DNA from: Microlunatus parietis
Lineage (GTDB): Bacteria; Actinomycetota; Actinomycetes; Propionibacteriales; Propionibacteriaceae
DNA length: 64,000 bases
Direction: 5' to 3'
Assembly: GCF_013407955.1 (NCBI RefSeq)
Contig: NZ_JACCBU010000001.1
Coordinates: 4,898,001-4,962,000, forward strand
Shown piece after piece: positions 1 through 8,629 of the stretch (the stretch's first letter is position 1; the number at the start of each line of letters is the position of its first letter). The notes under the pieces were generated by a model that saw only the letters and a list, made by a program, of their open reading frames with translations, ran no database searches and was not told the origin of the DNA. The translations under genes and the position numbers were made by a program.

Positions 1-864
1 CAGGTGGTCCCGGACCAGGGCGTACTGTCCGGCCAGGTCGACGCCGAAGATCAACGGATCGTCGGTGGCCAGCGCCACCGGCACTCCGGCCGCGGCGAGT
101 TGATCAAGAGGGATCGAGGCCAGATCGGCGACCACTCCGAACGGTGGGTACGACGTCGGGCACACCTCCAGGGCGATGCCGCGCCGGGCCAGGAGGTCGA
201 GCACGGCGGGATCCTCGACCGCGGTCAGCCCGTGCCCGACCCGGTGTGCGCCGAGCAGTTCGATCGCCTCGCGGACGTGCCAGGCACCCTGGTAGAACCC
301 GGCGTGCGGCACGGCGAGCAGACCGGCCTCGGTGATCAGCCGGAAGGCCGGCACGAAAGTCGCAGTGCGGCCGCGCCGCTCGTCGTTCGACAACCCGAAG
401 CCGACCACACCGTGCGGCCGGTAGCGCACGGCCAGCTCGGCCAGGCGCTCCGCGTGATCGGCCGGCGCGCCCCAGCTGGCCGCGATGATCACTCCCGCCG
501 GCCGTCCCCGTACCGCCGCGAGCACGGCCTCGATCACCGCCTCCAGGCTGCCCAGGTGCGGTGCGTACGCGGTCGGGTCGACCTGCAGCTCGACCCAGCC
601 GGCGCCGGCGGCCTGGTCGTCGGCAATCGCCTCGGTGACGATCCGGTGGATGTCGGCGGCGGTCCGGACGGCGCTCCGGGCGGCGTCGTAACGATCTTGG
701 AAGACCTCCCAGCCGTGCGGTACCGGGCCCGCGGGATCGACCGGCGGCAAGGGCGGCAGGCCATGCCGGGCCGCCAGCTCGTCGGCCGTCTCGGGCCGCA
801 TCGAGCCGGTCAGATGCAGGTGCAGGTTGGCCTTGGGCAGGCGTCGAAGATCACGGCCGGTCAT
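1..864 (-). CDS. Adenosine deaminase-like protein (C-terminus cut by window edge)
   Basis: Amidohydrolase-fold protein of the adenosine/AMP deaminase family; 288 codons are visible and the frame is open at the left edge. It starts at an ATG ending at 864 and begins MTGRDLRRLPKANLHLHL. Zinc-site motifs are present: HLHL near residue 15, RVGHG, LEVCPTS, and a late TDDP that supplies the last metal ligand. Two usual positions differ: the HLHLDG motif reads HLHLTG, and the HAGE motif that carries the catalytic glutamate reads HAGF. Deamination of adenosine is therefore not certain; a purine-like or modified nucleoside is equally possible. It is divergent from the GNAT gene at 932, with a 67-bp gap. 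Confidence 0.8.
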   Translation of the reverse strand, partial: MTGRDLRRLPKANLHLHLTGSMRPETADELAARHGLPPLPPVDPAGPVPHGWEVFQDRYDAARSAVRTAADIHRIVTEAIADDQAAGAGWVELQVDPTAYAPHLGSLEAVIEAVLAAVRGRPAGVIIAASWGAPADHAERLAELAVRYRPHGVVGFGLSNDERRGRTATFVPAFRLITEAGLLAVPHAGFYQGAWHVREAIELLGAHRVGHGLTAVEDPAVLDLLARRGIALEVCPTSYPPFGVVADLASIPLDQLAAAGVPVALATDDPLIFGVDLAGQYALVRDHL

Positions 865-931
865 GGTGTCATGATCATCGCAGACCGTCGGAACCCGTGA
901 ATACTGGACAGCGGTCCCGCACCTCGTACCG

Positions 932-1453
932 ATGAGAGAACTGATGACCTCACTGTTGATGCGCCGGCCCGACCTGGCGGCGCTGCCGGCCGCCCCGAAC
1001 GGCACCGAGGTCGCCGGCCCCGCGGACGGGGACGGCCTGGCCCGGTTGTTGACCGCCTGCTTCGACGAACCCTGGGACATCGAACGCGTGCACCGCGACC
1101 TGCTCGACGACCCGACCGTGACCAGGACCTTCGTCCTCCGCGAGGGGGACCGGATCATCGCGACCGCGTCGGCCCGGACGCTGCCGGACCGCTATCCCGG
1201 CGCCGGCTATCTGCACTGGGTCGCCACCGACCCGGCGGACCGCGGACGCGGCATCGGGTTCGCGGTCGTCGTCGCGGTGCTGCACCGGTTCGCGGCCGAG
1301 AGCCTCGGCGCCTCGGTGCTGGAGACCGATGATCACCGGCTGGCCGCGATCAAGCTCTATCTGCGGCTCGGCTATGTTCCGCAGTATCCGGAACCTGATC
1401 ATGAAGGACGCTGGTCGGCGATCTTCCCGCGGCTGCTGGGTGGGGCAGCCTGA
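932..1453 (+). CDS. GNAT family N-acetyltransferase
   Basis: Cytosolic GCN5-related acetyltransferase of 173 residues. The acetyl-CoA pyrophosphate-binding motif is visible as DRGRGIG near residue 99, preceded by the beta-4 strand YLHWVATDP and followed by the beta-5 segment LETDDHRLAAIKLYLRLGYVP, a typical C-terminal GNAT signature. The substrate cannot be read from sequence. Start is uncertain: ATGs at 932, 944 and 959 are in frame and none has a strong ribosome binding site; the folded domain begins after about residue 25 so all are compatible. Neighbours give no pathway clue. Confidence 0.8.
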   Translation: MRELMTSLLMRRPDLAALPAAPNGTEVAGPADGDGLARLLTACFDEPWDIERVHRDLLDDPTVTRTFVLREGDRIIATASARTLPDRYPGAGYLHWVATDPADRGRGIGFAVVVAVLHRFAAESLGASVLETDDHRLAAIKLYLRLGYVPQYPEPDHEGRWSAIFPRLLGGAA

Positions 1454-1573
1454 CGGCCGGATCACCCGGTCCGATCACCAGCCAGGCGCATGGCGTTCCC
1501 CGAGGACGTGGTGATCGACGTCCAGTTTGATGGTCCCCATGTTCCAGGCCTCCACAGGTATACGGCTGTCGGA

Positions 1574-2149
1574 CTAAGTGTGCATCGTGCCGGGCACGAG
1601 CACCGCGAGGTGCGAGTCGAGGACTTGTTTGATCAACGTCGCCCGGGTTCTCGGGGGCAGGGTGAGGCAGCGGAGGGCGAGGCCGTCGATCAGGGCGAGC
1701 AGGTGGGCGGCCTGGACGGCGGGGTCGGCGACGCCGAGGCCGGCCAGTTCCTGCTCGAACCAGTGGGCCACCTCGCGGTCGTTCTGCCGGGACGACTCGG
1801 CCAGCGCCGGGTGCGAGGCGGCGGCGCCGGCGAACGCGAGCCACACCTTGACCCGGTGCTCGCGCTGCTCGTCCAGCGGCAGCCAGAGCATGATCAACTC
1901 ACGCAGCCGGCGGGGGGACGGCGGGCGCCGGAAGACCGGTTCCAGCAGGCTCAGGAACTCGGCGCCGGCACGGTCGAAGGCGGCCTCGATCAGGGCGTCC
2001 TTGCTGCCGAAGTAGTACTGCACCTGCGCCACGGACACGCCCGCCTCGGCGGCCACCGCCCGGATCGACAGGCCGGCCAGGCCATCGGCGGCGATCAACC
2101 GGACGGCGGCGTCCAGGATGTGCGCGCCGCGCGGCGGCTCATCGGTCAT
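1574..2149 (-). CDS. TetR family transcriptional regulator
   Basis: Repressor of 191 residues. The N-terminal helix-turn-helix reads SIRAVAAEAGVSVAQVQYYFGSKDALI, a textbook TetR recognition segment; the remainder is an all-helical ligand-binding domain. Its ATG overlaps the stop of the CPBP protease gene by the ATGA arrangement at 2146-2149, so the two are translated from one message. The 23-bp palindrome directly before the CPBP gene (3031-3053) is the probable operator, which implies autoregulation. Ligand unknown. Confidence 0.9.
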   Translation of the reverse strand: MTDEPPRGAHILDAAVRLIAADGLAGLSIRAVAAEAGVSVAQVQYYFGSKDALIEAAFDRAGAEFLSLLEPVFRRPPSPRRLRELIMLWLPLDEQREHRVKVWLAFAGAAASHPALAESSRQNDREVAHWFEQELAGLGVADPAVQAAHLLALIDGLALRCLTLPPRTRATLIKQVLDSHLAVLVPGTMHT

Positions 2150-3027
2150 GACCAGCGCCCGCGGAGGAGACCGAAGCCGACCGTCGCCAGGATCACGTAC
2201 CCGGGAATGATCAGAATCAGGTCCGGGCTCGCCAGCTCGACGCCGGAGCCAGTGGCCGAGCCGAGCAGGGTCCGGTTGATGATCAACAGCAGCAGGTGTG
2301 CGCCGACCCCGACCCAGATGCTGCCGGTGACCTGCCGGGCCTGGATCAGGCAGCAGCTCCACAGCACCAGCAGCATCAGATAGCTGACGGTGTCCTGGCC
2401 GGCCGGTGCGAGCGAATACCAGGGCGGCTCGCCGGCGCCGAGCGCCCGGGTGACGAGCGCGGTGATCGTCGTCGCCAGCCCGGGGGCGAGGACGAAGATC
2501 ACGGTAGCGGCGGTCGCGGCGAGGAATGGGCGGAGCCGGCCCCGCAACGAGCTGTACGCCAGCCCGCGGAACGCCAGCTCCTCGGGAAACGTCTCGAGTC
2601 CGGTCGCCACGATCACGGTGACGCCCAGCCAGGCCAGCAGTGGGGCCGGATCGACGCCCTGGAAGTGAATTCCGCCGAGCACGGCCGTCGGCCCGATCAC
2701 CACCAGCGCGGCTGCGGCGATCACTCCGACCCCGATGCCGAGGTCTCGGATGATCTTGCTGCGGCGGAATCCGTACCACTCGGCGGCGGACCGGGTGACC
2801 CGGGCCAACCAGCCGATCCCGGCCAGGGTGATCACCGTGCAGAGTGCGGCCTGCAGCAACGGGCCGGCCGGCCACGGCCAGCCCATCATGGTCGCGACCC
2901 CGAGTCCGATCCCGCTTGCGACCCCGAGCGCAACGCAGAAGATGATCATGGCTGCGAGGGCTCGGCCGAGGGTCAGTCGCCAGCTCGGTCGTCCGGTTGT
3001 CGTCGTCGGGGTCGTCTCCACGCTCAT
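2146..3027 (-). CDS. CPBP family intramembrane glutamic endopeptidase
   Basis: Integral membrane protein of 293 residues with about eight hydrophobic segments. The conserved Abi/CPBP motifs are present: EELAFRG (the EExxxR motif holding the catalytic glutamate) near residue 150 and a late HLLLLIIN (HxxxN) motif. Family members include type II CAAX prenyl proteases and bacteriocin self-immunity proteins; the substrate here is unknown. It is the first gene of a two-gene operon with the TetR regulator. The palindromic operator begins four bases before the ATG, so the transcript may be leaderless. Confidence 0.88.
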   Translation of the reverse strand: MSVETTPTTTTGRPSWRLTLGRALAAMIIFCVALGVASGIGLGVATMMGWPWPAGPLLQAALCTVITLAGIGWLARVTRSAAEWYGFRRSKIIRDLGIGVGVIAAAALVVIGPTAVLGGIHFQGVDPAPLLAWLGVTVIVATGLETFPEELAFRGLAYSSLRGRLRPFLAATAATVIFVLAPGLATTITALVTRALGAGEPPWYSLAPAGQDTVSYLMLLVLWSCCLIQARQVTGSIWVGVGAHLLLLIINRTLLGSATGSGVELASPDLILIIPGYVILATVGFGLLRGRWS

Positions 3028-3030
3028 GCA

Positions 3031-3053
3031 TACGATCGTACAGTACGTTCGTA
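3031..3053. promoter_or_regulatory. Palindromic operator, probably for the adjacent TetR regulator
   Basis: Two 11-bp arms around a central A at 3042 pair with one mismatch; the inner core reads CGTACAGTACG. It lies immediately upstream of the CPBP-tetR operon start at 3027, where binding would block transcription. Size and symmetry fit TetR-family operators. A TACGAT -10-like hexamer on the minus strand (3040-3035) lies inside the palindrome. Confidence 0.75.
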
Positions 3054-3155
3054 CAGGATGCCGCCTGCCGCCCGGCCGGTGGGGAGGCCTGCCCGACCCG
3101 GGGAGTAGGCCTGGGCCTACTGTGCCGTCGGCTCCGCGTCAGTAGGGTCACAAGC

Positions 3156-4448
3156 GTGTCCGCTCGCGCACCCTGGCAGGCCATGGTCCAGCCACCGCGA
3201 CGCTTCCTGCTGTCGCGGTGGCCGTGGCTCTCGCTGGCGTACCTGCTCAGCGGAGTCGGCGTCGGTGTGGTGATCGGCGCCTGCTTCGCGCTGATCGTGA
3301 TCGCGATGACGGTGATGGTCCAGCAGATCGTGGTGACCCGGCTCAGCCCGCAGACCGTGCTCGCCCTGGTCGGGGTGATCGTCCTGCTCTGCGTCTTCGT
3401 TCTCTGCGGGCTCGGCCTGGCCCGGGTGGAGCGCTTCCGGGTCCGGATGGTCGACGCCGAGCCGATCGACCGGCCGCGAAACCGCAGCGGGCACACCGAT
3501 CTGCGGGTCTGGGCGGCCACCCGGCTCCGAGATCCGCTGACCTGGCAGGAGATCGGGTACGCGGTCGTCTGCACGATCCTCTGCCTGATGGACGGCGTCG
3601 TCCTGGCCGTGTTCGTGGCCCCGTTCGTGATGGCGGTGCTGTCGATCATCGACATCATCGCCGGCAGCAACGTCCTGGAATCGCTGGCCGTGGCCGTGAT
3701 CAGCCTGGTCCTGGTGCCCTTCTTCGCCTACCTGGTGACCGCCTGGGCCGGCGCCCGGGCGGCGATCAGCCGGGCCGTGCTGGCGCCCAAGGAGTCCGAG
3801 CTGGGCCGCCGGCTGACCGAGGTGACCACGTCCCGGGCCCGGCTGGTCGACGCGTTCGAGTCCGAGCGGCGCCGGATCGAACGGGACCTGCACGACGGCA
3901 CCCAGCAGCGGCTGGTCGCGCTGAGCGTCGAGCTCGGGCTGGCCCGGATGGACGTACCGGAGGGTTCGGAGGCCGCGGACCGGCTGGCGCAGGCCCAGGA
4001 GCAGGCCCGGCTGGCCCTGGTCGAGTTGCGCGAACTGGTCCGCGGCGTCTATCCGCAGGTCCTGGTCGAGCGCGGGCTGGCCACGGCGCTGGCCGACCTG
4101 GCCTCCCGATCCCCGGTCGCAGTGGACACCCGGCTGTCCGTCGAGGACCGCTATCCGTCGCCGGTCGAGACGGCGATCTACTTTGCGGTGGCGGAGGCCC
4201 TGACCAACGTCGCCAAGCATGCGAGGGCCGGACTGGCGACGGTGTCGCTGGACTGGCGCACCGACCGGCTGATCGCCGAGGTCACCGACGACGGGCAGGG
4301 CGGCGCCGATCCGTCCGTCGGGTCGGGCATGCTCGGCCTGGCCGATCGGCTGGCCGTCGTCGACGGCCGGATGTATGTGTCGAGTCCCCCAGGAGGTCCC
4401 ACCGTTGTACGGTTCGAGGTGCCATGCCAGCCACTGACCTGCCCCTGA
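3156..4448 (+). CDS. Sensor histidine kinase (NarL-type, HisKA_3)
   Basis: Membrane sensor kinase of 430 residues. The N-terminal half has two paired hydrophobic regions typical of the actinobacterial sensor domain. The dimerisation and phosphoacceptor segment reads RRRIERDLHDGTQQRL, with the histidine near residue 248. The HATPase domain shows the N-box EALTNVAKHA and a glycine box DDGQGG...GMLGLADR. GTG at 3156 is chosen because AGGG precedes it by eight bases; longer upstream reading in this frame has no signal. The response regulator starts inside its last 25 bases, so the pair is one transcript. Confidence 0.87.
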   Translation: MSARAPWQAMVQPPRRFLLSRWPWLSLAYLLSGVGVGVVIGACFALIVIAMTVMVQQIVVTRLSPQTVLALVGVIVLLCVFVLCGLGLARVERFRVRMVDAEPIDRPRNRSGHTDLRVWAATRLRDPLTWQEIGYAVVCTILCLMDGVVLAVFVAPFVMAVLSIIDIIAGSNVLESLAVAVISLVLVPFFAYLVTAWAGARAAISRAVLAPKESELGRRLTEVTTSRARLVDAFESERRRIERDLHDGTQQRLVALSVELGLARMDVPEGSEAADRLAQAQEQARLALVELRELVRGVYPQVLVERGLATALADLASRSPVAVDTRLSVEDRYPSPVETAIYFAVAEALTNVAKHARAGLATVSLDWRTDRLIAEVTDDGQGGADPSVGSGMLGLADRLAVVDGRMYVSSPPGGPTVVRFEVPCQPLTCP

Positions 4449-5113
4449 CCGGGAAACGCGCGCTCGCGATCGTGATCGCCGAGGATTCGGTGCTGCTGCG
4501 ATCCGGCCTGGAGAGCCTGGTGACCCGGTTCGGGCACCGGGTGGTCGGCTCCGTCGGCGACGCGACGTCCTTGATCGAGGCGGTCCGTGATCATGATCCG
4601 GATCTGGTGATCACGGACGTACGGATGCCGCCGGACTTCACCGACGAGGGCCTGCGCGCGGCCGTCCAGCTGCGCCGGGACCGGCCCGACCTGGCCGTGA
4701 TCGTGCTCAGCCAGTACGTCCAGCAGGCCTACGCCGACGAGTTGCTCGAATCCTCGGGCGCCGGGGTCGGCTATCTGCTCAAGGACCGGGTGGCCGAGGT
4801 GACCCAGTTCGCCGAGTCGATCACCGAGGTGGCCGGCGGCGGCACCGTCGTCGATCCGGACGTGGTCCGGGCCCTGCTTGGCAGCCGGCGCGACCCGCTG
4901 CAGCGGCTCACCCCGCGCGAGCTGGAGGTGCTTGGCCTGATGGCGCAGGGGCAGTCCAATGCCACCATCGCGGCCAACCTGGTGGTCAGCGAGGCCGCCG
5001 TCGGCAAACACATCGGCAGCCTGTTCGGCAAGCTGGACCTGCCGCCGGAGTCGGACGGGAACCGCCGGGTGCTGGCCGTGCTGGCGTACCTGCGGCGGGG
5101 GGACCGGCGGTGA
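4424..5113 (+). CDS. NarL/FixJ family response regulator
   Basis: Two-domain regulator of 229 residues. The receiver domain shows the acidic pair E20/D21, the phospho-acceptor D65 in LVITDVRMPP, and a lysine in GYLLKDR. The C-terminal LuxR-type helix-turn-helix reads LTPRELEVLGLMAQGQSNATIAANL followed by VGKHIGSLFGKL. It overlaps the kinase gene by 25 bp and is its cognate partner. The regulon is unknown; no inverted repeat was seen next to its own promoter. Confidence 0.92.
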   Translation: MPATDLPLTGKRALAIVIAEDSVLLRSGLESLVTRFGHRVVGSVGDATSLIEAVRDHDPDLVITDVRMPPDFTDEGLRAAVQLRRDRPDLAVIVLSQYVQQAYADELLESSGAGVGYLLKDRVAEVTQFAESITEVAGGGTVVDPDVVRALLGSRRDPLQRLTPRELEVLGLMAQGQSNATIAANLVVSEAAVGKHIGSLFGKLDLPPESDGNRRVLAVLAYLRRGDRR

Positions 5114-5141
5114 TCATGATCACCGCCACGGGGAGGAGACC

Positions 5142-6092
5142 ATGATCGACTTCGCACTGGTCGGCGTCGCCGACGAGCGGCACCGGTTGTTCGTCCATCC
5201 GGTGGAACGTCGCCGGGCCGGCGTGCACGTGGTCGGCTACAGCGAGCCCGACGAGACGGCTAGGGCCGAGTTCGCCGTGCTGCATGAGACGCCGGCCTTC
5301 GCCGGTCATCGGGAGTTGCTGGACGGCGCCAAGCCGACCATGATCGCGGTCGCCAGTCCGGTGGAAGTGACCGCCGAGGTGGTTCGGGACGCGCTGGCGG
5401 CCGGCGTCGATGTGATCGTCGCGCCGCCGCTGACCGGATCGCTGGCCGAGGTGGACCGGCTGGCCGAGGCCGCGACCGCGGGCGGCCGCCGGCTCGCGGT
5501 CGTGCACACCTACCGCAACCATCCCGCGTTTCGGCTGGCCCGCGAGCTGTTCGACCAGGGCCGGCTGGGCCGGATCCGGGAGGTCGTCCTGGAGGCGGCC
5601 GCCGAGGTGGCGGACGACGCGCTGGCCGCCGCGACGCGTGAGGTCCTGGAGTTGTTCCGCTGGTTCACCGGCGTGACCGAGGGCACCGTGACCGGCGGCG
5701 TCGGGGCGGGCACGACGGTGCGACAGACCGGCGAGACCGAGGAGTTGGTGATCATGTCCGTCCGGGGGAGCGGGCCGGACGGCGACGCCCTGGCCGAGGT
5801 GATCCGCCATCCGTCCGCGGCCGGCGACACGGTCGTGGTGCAGCTGATCGGCGACGAGGGCGCGGTGGCCTGGGAGGTCGGCAACGGCAGGTTCCGGTCC
5901 ATGATCGGCGACCGGCCGTCCGCCGTGATCGCCTGCGGGCTGCCGGCCGACGAGGCGCAGTGGGTGCTCACCGACCTGATCCGGCGGCCGGCGCCGAGCA
6001 CCGTGGCCGAGCAGCTGCTGAGCACCCGGATCTCCTTGCTGGCGGACGAATCCGCGCGGCAGGGTGGAGCCGAGCTCCGATGGCGGGTCTGA
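5142..6092 (+). CDS. Gfo/Idh/MocA-like protein with degenerate motifs
   Basis: Protein of 316 residues that threads like a Gfo/Idh/MocA oxidoreductase (N-terminal Rossmann half, then an alpha/beta half), but the usual signatures are weak. The N-terminal glycine motif is replaced by ALVGVADERHR, and the EKP motif that carries the catalytic lysine reads VIVAPPL. It may bind a nucleotide without redox chemistry, or may act on a sugar-like ligand as a non-catalytic partner. ATG at 5142 has a GGGAGGAG ribosome site. It overlaps the following SDR gene by 13 bp, so the two probably work together. Confidence 0.65.
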   Translation: MIDFALVGVADERHRLFVHPVERRRAGVHVVGYSEPDETARAEFAVLHETPAFAGHRELLDGAKPTMIAVASPVEVTAEVVRDALAAGVDVIVAPPLTGSLAEVDRLAEAATAGGRRLAVVHTYRNHPAFRLARELFDQGRLGRIREVVLEAAAEVADDALAAATREVLELFRWFTGVTEGTVTGGVGAGTTVRQTGETEELVIMSVRGSGPDGDALAEVIRHPSAAGDTVVVQLIGDEGAVAWEVGNGRFRSMIGDRPSAVIACGLPADEAQWVLTDLIRRPAPSTVAEQLLSTRISLLADESARQGGAELRWRV

Positions 6093-6856
6093 CCCCGGTG
6101 CCGGGACTCGACGGGCGGCTGGCCCTGATTACCGGTGGCCGGCGCGGGCTGGGCCTGGAGATGGCCCGCGCGCTCGGCGCGGCCGGAGCCCGGCTGTTGA
6201 TCAACGGCCGCGACGCCGGACCCTTGGGTGAGGTCTGCGCGTCGCTCCGGGCGACCGGGCTGGACGCTCGGCCCGCGGCGTTCGACGTCGCCGGCCCCGG
6301 TGCGGCCGAGGCGGTCGAGCGGCTCGCCGATGATCACGGCCCGATCGACATCTTGATCAACAACGTCGGTCAGCGGGATCGGCGCGGCGTGCTGCAGATG
6401 GACCAGGCCGACTTCGAACGGCTGGTCCGGGTCGACCTGACGAGTGCGTACACGATGAGCAGGGTGGTCGCCCGCCGGCTGGTCGACCTCGGCCGGCCGG
6501 GGTCGATCATCAACGTCTCGTCGGTGGTCGGCGGGCTGCTGGGCGCCCGGGCCGACGTCGCGTACACGGTGGCGAAGGCGGGTCTGGACGGCCTGACCCG
6601 GACCCTGGCCGCCGAACTCGGGCCGCACCGGATCCGGGTCAACTCGATCGCGCCGGGGCCGTTCGCCACCGAGACCAACGCACCGATCGTGGCCGACCCC
6701 AAGATCACCGAGTTCGTCACGTCCCGGACGGCGCTCGGCCGCTGGGGCCGGCCGGAGGAGATCGGCGGCATCGTCGCGTTCCTGGCCGGCGACGGCGCGT
6801 CGTACCTGACCGGTCAGACGATCGCCGTCGACGGCGGGCTCTCGACGACCTACTGA
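6080..6856 (+). CDS. Short-chain dehydrogenase/reductase (gluconate 5-dehydrogenase-like)
   Basis: Classical SDR of 258 residues. Visible motifs: cofactor glycine motif TGGRRGLG, the NNVG motif (NNAG), a catalytic serine in NVSSVVGG, the YTVAK motif giving Tyr and Lys, and a terminal YLTGQTIAVDGG. Arginines after the glycine motif favour NADP(H). It resembles sugar-acid dehydrogenases such as gluconate 5-dehydrogenase, but the substrate is not certain. It is translationally overlapped with the oxidoreductase-like gene before it and ends 7 bp inside the convergent MFS gene. Confidence 0.85.
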   Translation: MAGLTPVPGLDGRLALITGGRRGLGLEMARALGAAGARLLINGRDAGPLGEVCASLRATGLDARPAAFDVAGPGAAEAVERLADDHGPIDILINNVGQRDRRGVLQMDQADFERLVRVDLTSAYTMSRVVARRLVDLGRPGSIINVSSVVGGLLGARADVAYTVAKAGLDGLTRTLAAELGPHRIRVNSIAPGPFATETNAPIVADPKITEFVTSRTALGRWGRPEEIGGIVAFLAGDGASYLTGQTIAVDGGLSTTY

Positions 6857-8307
6857 ACGGACTCGTCGGTCTCGATCTTGCGCGGGATGATCAACACCGC
6901 GATCACCAGCAGGACGGCGAAGACCGCCGACCCGATGAACACCTGGTGGATCGCCGGCGCCAGCACCTCGGGCGGGACGTCGCTGCTGGTGCTGCCGTGG
7001 GAGCCGATCGCGCCCTTGCCGGCCAGCGAGGCGTTGGCGATCGCTCCGAAGACCGCGATGCCGATCGCGCTGCCCATCGACCGAGCGAACATGTTCGCGC
7101 CGGTGACGACGCCGCGGTGCTGCCAGCCGACCGTCGACTGGGCCGCGATCAGGGACGGGCTGGCGACCAGGCCCATGCCGAGGCCGATCAGGAAGCAGGT
7201 CAGCGCGACCACCCAGATCGAGCTGCCGACGCCCAAGGTGAACAGAAGTCCGGCACCCGCCAGCACCAGCACGGACCCGATCAGGCCGGTGTTGCGGAAG
7301 CCGATCCAGAGGTAGAGCCGGCCCGAGTTGGAGGCCGCCAACGGCCAGCCGATCGTCATCGCGGCCAGCGCGAAGCCGGCCACCAGGGCCGACGTGTGGA
7401 GCACCCCCTGGGCGAACAGCGGCACATAGGAGGTGAGTCCGATCAGGATGACGCCGACGGTCAGGCTGACCAGGTTGGCCCCGTTGAGGATCCGCCGGCT
7501 GAAGATCCAGCCGGGCAGGATCGGCTCGGCGGCCTTCCGTTCGACCAGCGCGAAGCTGATCAACAACAGCACGCCACCGCCGAGCACGGCCAGGCTGGGC
7601 CAGGAGATCCACGGCCAGAGCACGCCGCCCTCCAGCAGGCCGAAGATCAACAGCGAACCGCCGACCGTCAGCAGGACCGCGCCCGCGTAGTCGATCTTGT
7701 GCTTGGTCCGGGTCAGCTGCTCCTCGGTGAACTTGCGGACCAGCATCCAGACCGCGACCGCCCCGAGCGGTACGTTGACGAAGAAGATCCAGCGCCAGTC
7801 GAGGAAGTCGACGAACAGGCCGCCCAGCGTCGGCCCGACGACGGCCGAGATCGCCCAGACACTGGCCAGATAGCCCTGCACCTTGGCCCGCTCGGCCAGG
7901 GTGTAGATGTCGCCGATGATCGTCATCCCCATCGGCTGGACGGCTCCGGCGCCGAGCCCCTGGACCGCCCGGAACGCGATCAGGGCGGGCATGCTCCAGG
8001 CCAGCCCGCAGAGCACCGAACCGAGCACGAACGCGCCGATGCCGAACAGCATGATCGCCTTGCGGCCGATGATGTCGGCCAGCTTGCCGTAGATCGGCAC
8101 CGCGACCGCCTGGGCCAGCAGGTAGATCGAGAACAGCCAGGGGAATTGGGAGAAACCGCCGAGGTCGTCCACGATCGCCGGCACGGCGGTGGCGAGGATC
8201 GTCGAGTCGATCGCCACCAGCCCGGCCGACAGCATCACCGACAACAGGACCGGACCGCGCTCGGACCGCAGACCCACGGACGCGCGGGTGATTTCGGGCT
8301 GGACCAC
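6850..8307 (-). CDS. MFS transporter, DHA2 (EmrB/QacA) drug:H+ antiporter family
   Basis: Membrane transporter of 485 residues with about fourteen hydrophobic segments. The family motif in TM1 reads LVAIDSTILATAVPAI, motif A reads GKLADIIGRKAIM, and motif C-like glycine repeats follow in TM5 (VVGPTLGGLFVD). Members export drugs or metabolites in exchange for protons. No regulator is adjacent; the long upstream spacer (8308-8629) holds a dispersed repeat. It is convergent with, and overlaps by 7 bp, the SDR gene. Confidence 0.88.
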   Translation of the reverse strand: MVQPEITRASVGLRSERGPVLLSVMLSAGLVAIDSTILATAVPAIVDDLGGFSQFPWLFSIYLLAQAVAVPIYGKLADIIGRKAIMLFGIGAFVLGSVLCGLAWSMPALIAFRAVQGLGAGAVQPMGMTIIGDIYTLAERAKVQGYLASVWAISAVVGPTLGGLFVDFLDWRWIFFVNVPLGAVAVWMLVRKFTEEQLTRTKHKIDYAGAVLLTVGGSLLIFGLLEGGVLWPWISWPSLAVLGGGVLLLISFALVERKAAEPILPGWIFSRRILNGANLVSLTVGVILIGLTSYVPLFAQGVLHTSALVAGFALAAMTIGWPLAASNSGRLYLWIGFRNTGLIGSVLVLAGAGLLFTLGVGSSIWVVALTCFLIGLGMGLVASPSLIAAQSTVGWQHRGVVTGANMFARSMGSAIGIAVFGAIANASLAGKGAIGSHGSTSSDVPPEVLAPAIHQVFIGSAVFAVLLVIAVLIIPRKIETDESVQ

Positions 8308-8629
8308 AAACCCAACCAGAACACATCGGCTCCGAGCGGCCTTCCGCGGGGTCCCGAAGTTCCGCCCGGTCCGGAGTGAATTTCGGCCGGTTACACCCGG
8401 CGGAAATCAGCTGCGAAGCGTCCGGTGGTTTCGAACGTTCCCTGAGCCTGTCGAAGGGGAAGGGCTGGGTCAGGCTCGGCACTTCCGCCCTGCCCGTGCG
8501 AACGACCCTGGGCTGGCGGCTCCGTACCCCGGCCCGGGCCCGGCCCGTGTGTGCGACCAGCAAACTCGGGTGACAGCGCGTCCGGCAGCGTGGTCGGATC
8601 CTGGTTGGAGCCGCAGGAGGAGGTCAGGC
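8308..8629. other. Intergenic spacer with a dispersed repeat
   Basis: About 320 bp between the divergent MFS and PhyH genes. It contains the repeat copy at 8436-8459 and a strong ribosome site (AGGAGGAGGTC) for the PhyH gene. Several small frames exist but none shows protein-like composition or a convincing start. Confidence 0.6.
8436..8459 (+). repeat. Dispersed repeat, CCCTGAGCCTGTCGAAGG type, copy 1
   Basis: Core CCCTGAGCCTGTCGAAGG preceded by CGTT. A near-identical copy in inverted orientation lies at 22213-22235 and a decayed copy lies inside a gene at 11580-11603. Sequences of this type are scattered through many actinobacterial genomes. Confidence 0.8.

Noticed and set aside
4..900. 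Long plus-strand frame over the first gene
   Set aside because: Antisense to the adenosine deaminase-like gene, whose minus-strand translation shows clear family motifs.
5510..8563. A 1017-codon open frame on the minus strand spanning several genes
   Set aside because: It is a shadow of the MFS, SDR and oxidoreductase genes. The composition is Arg/Pro/Gly-rich without domain signatures, and only high GC keeps it open.
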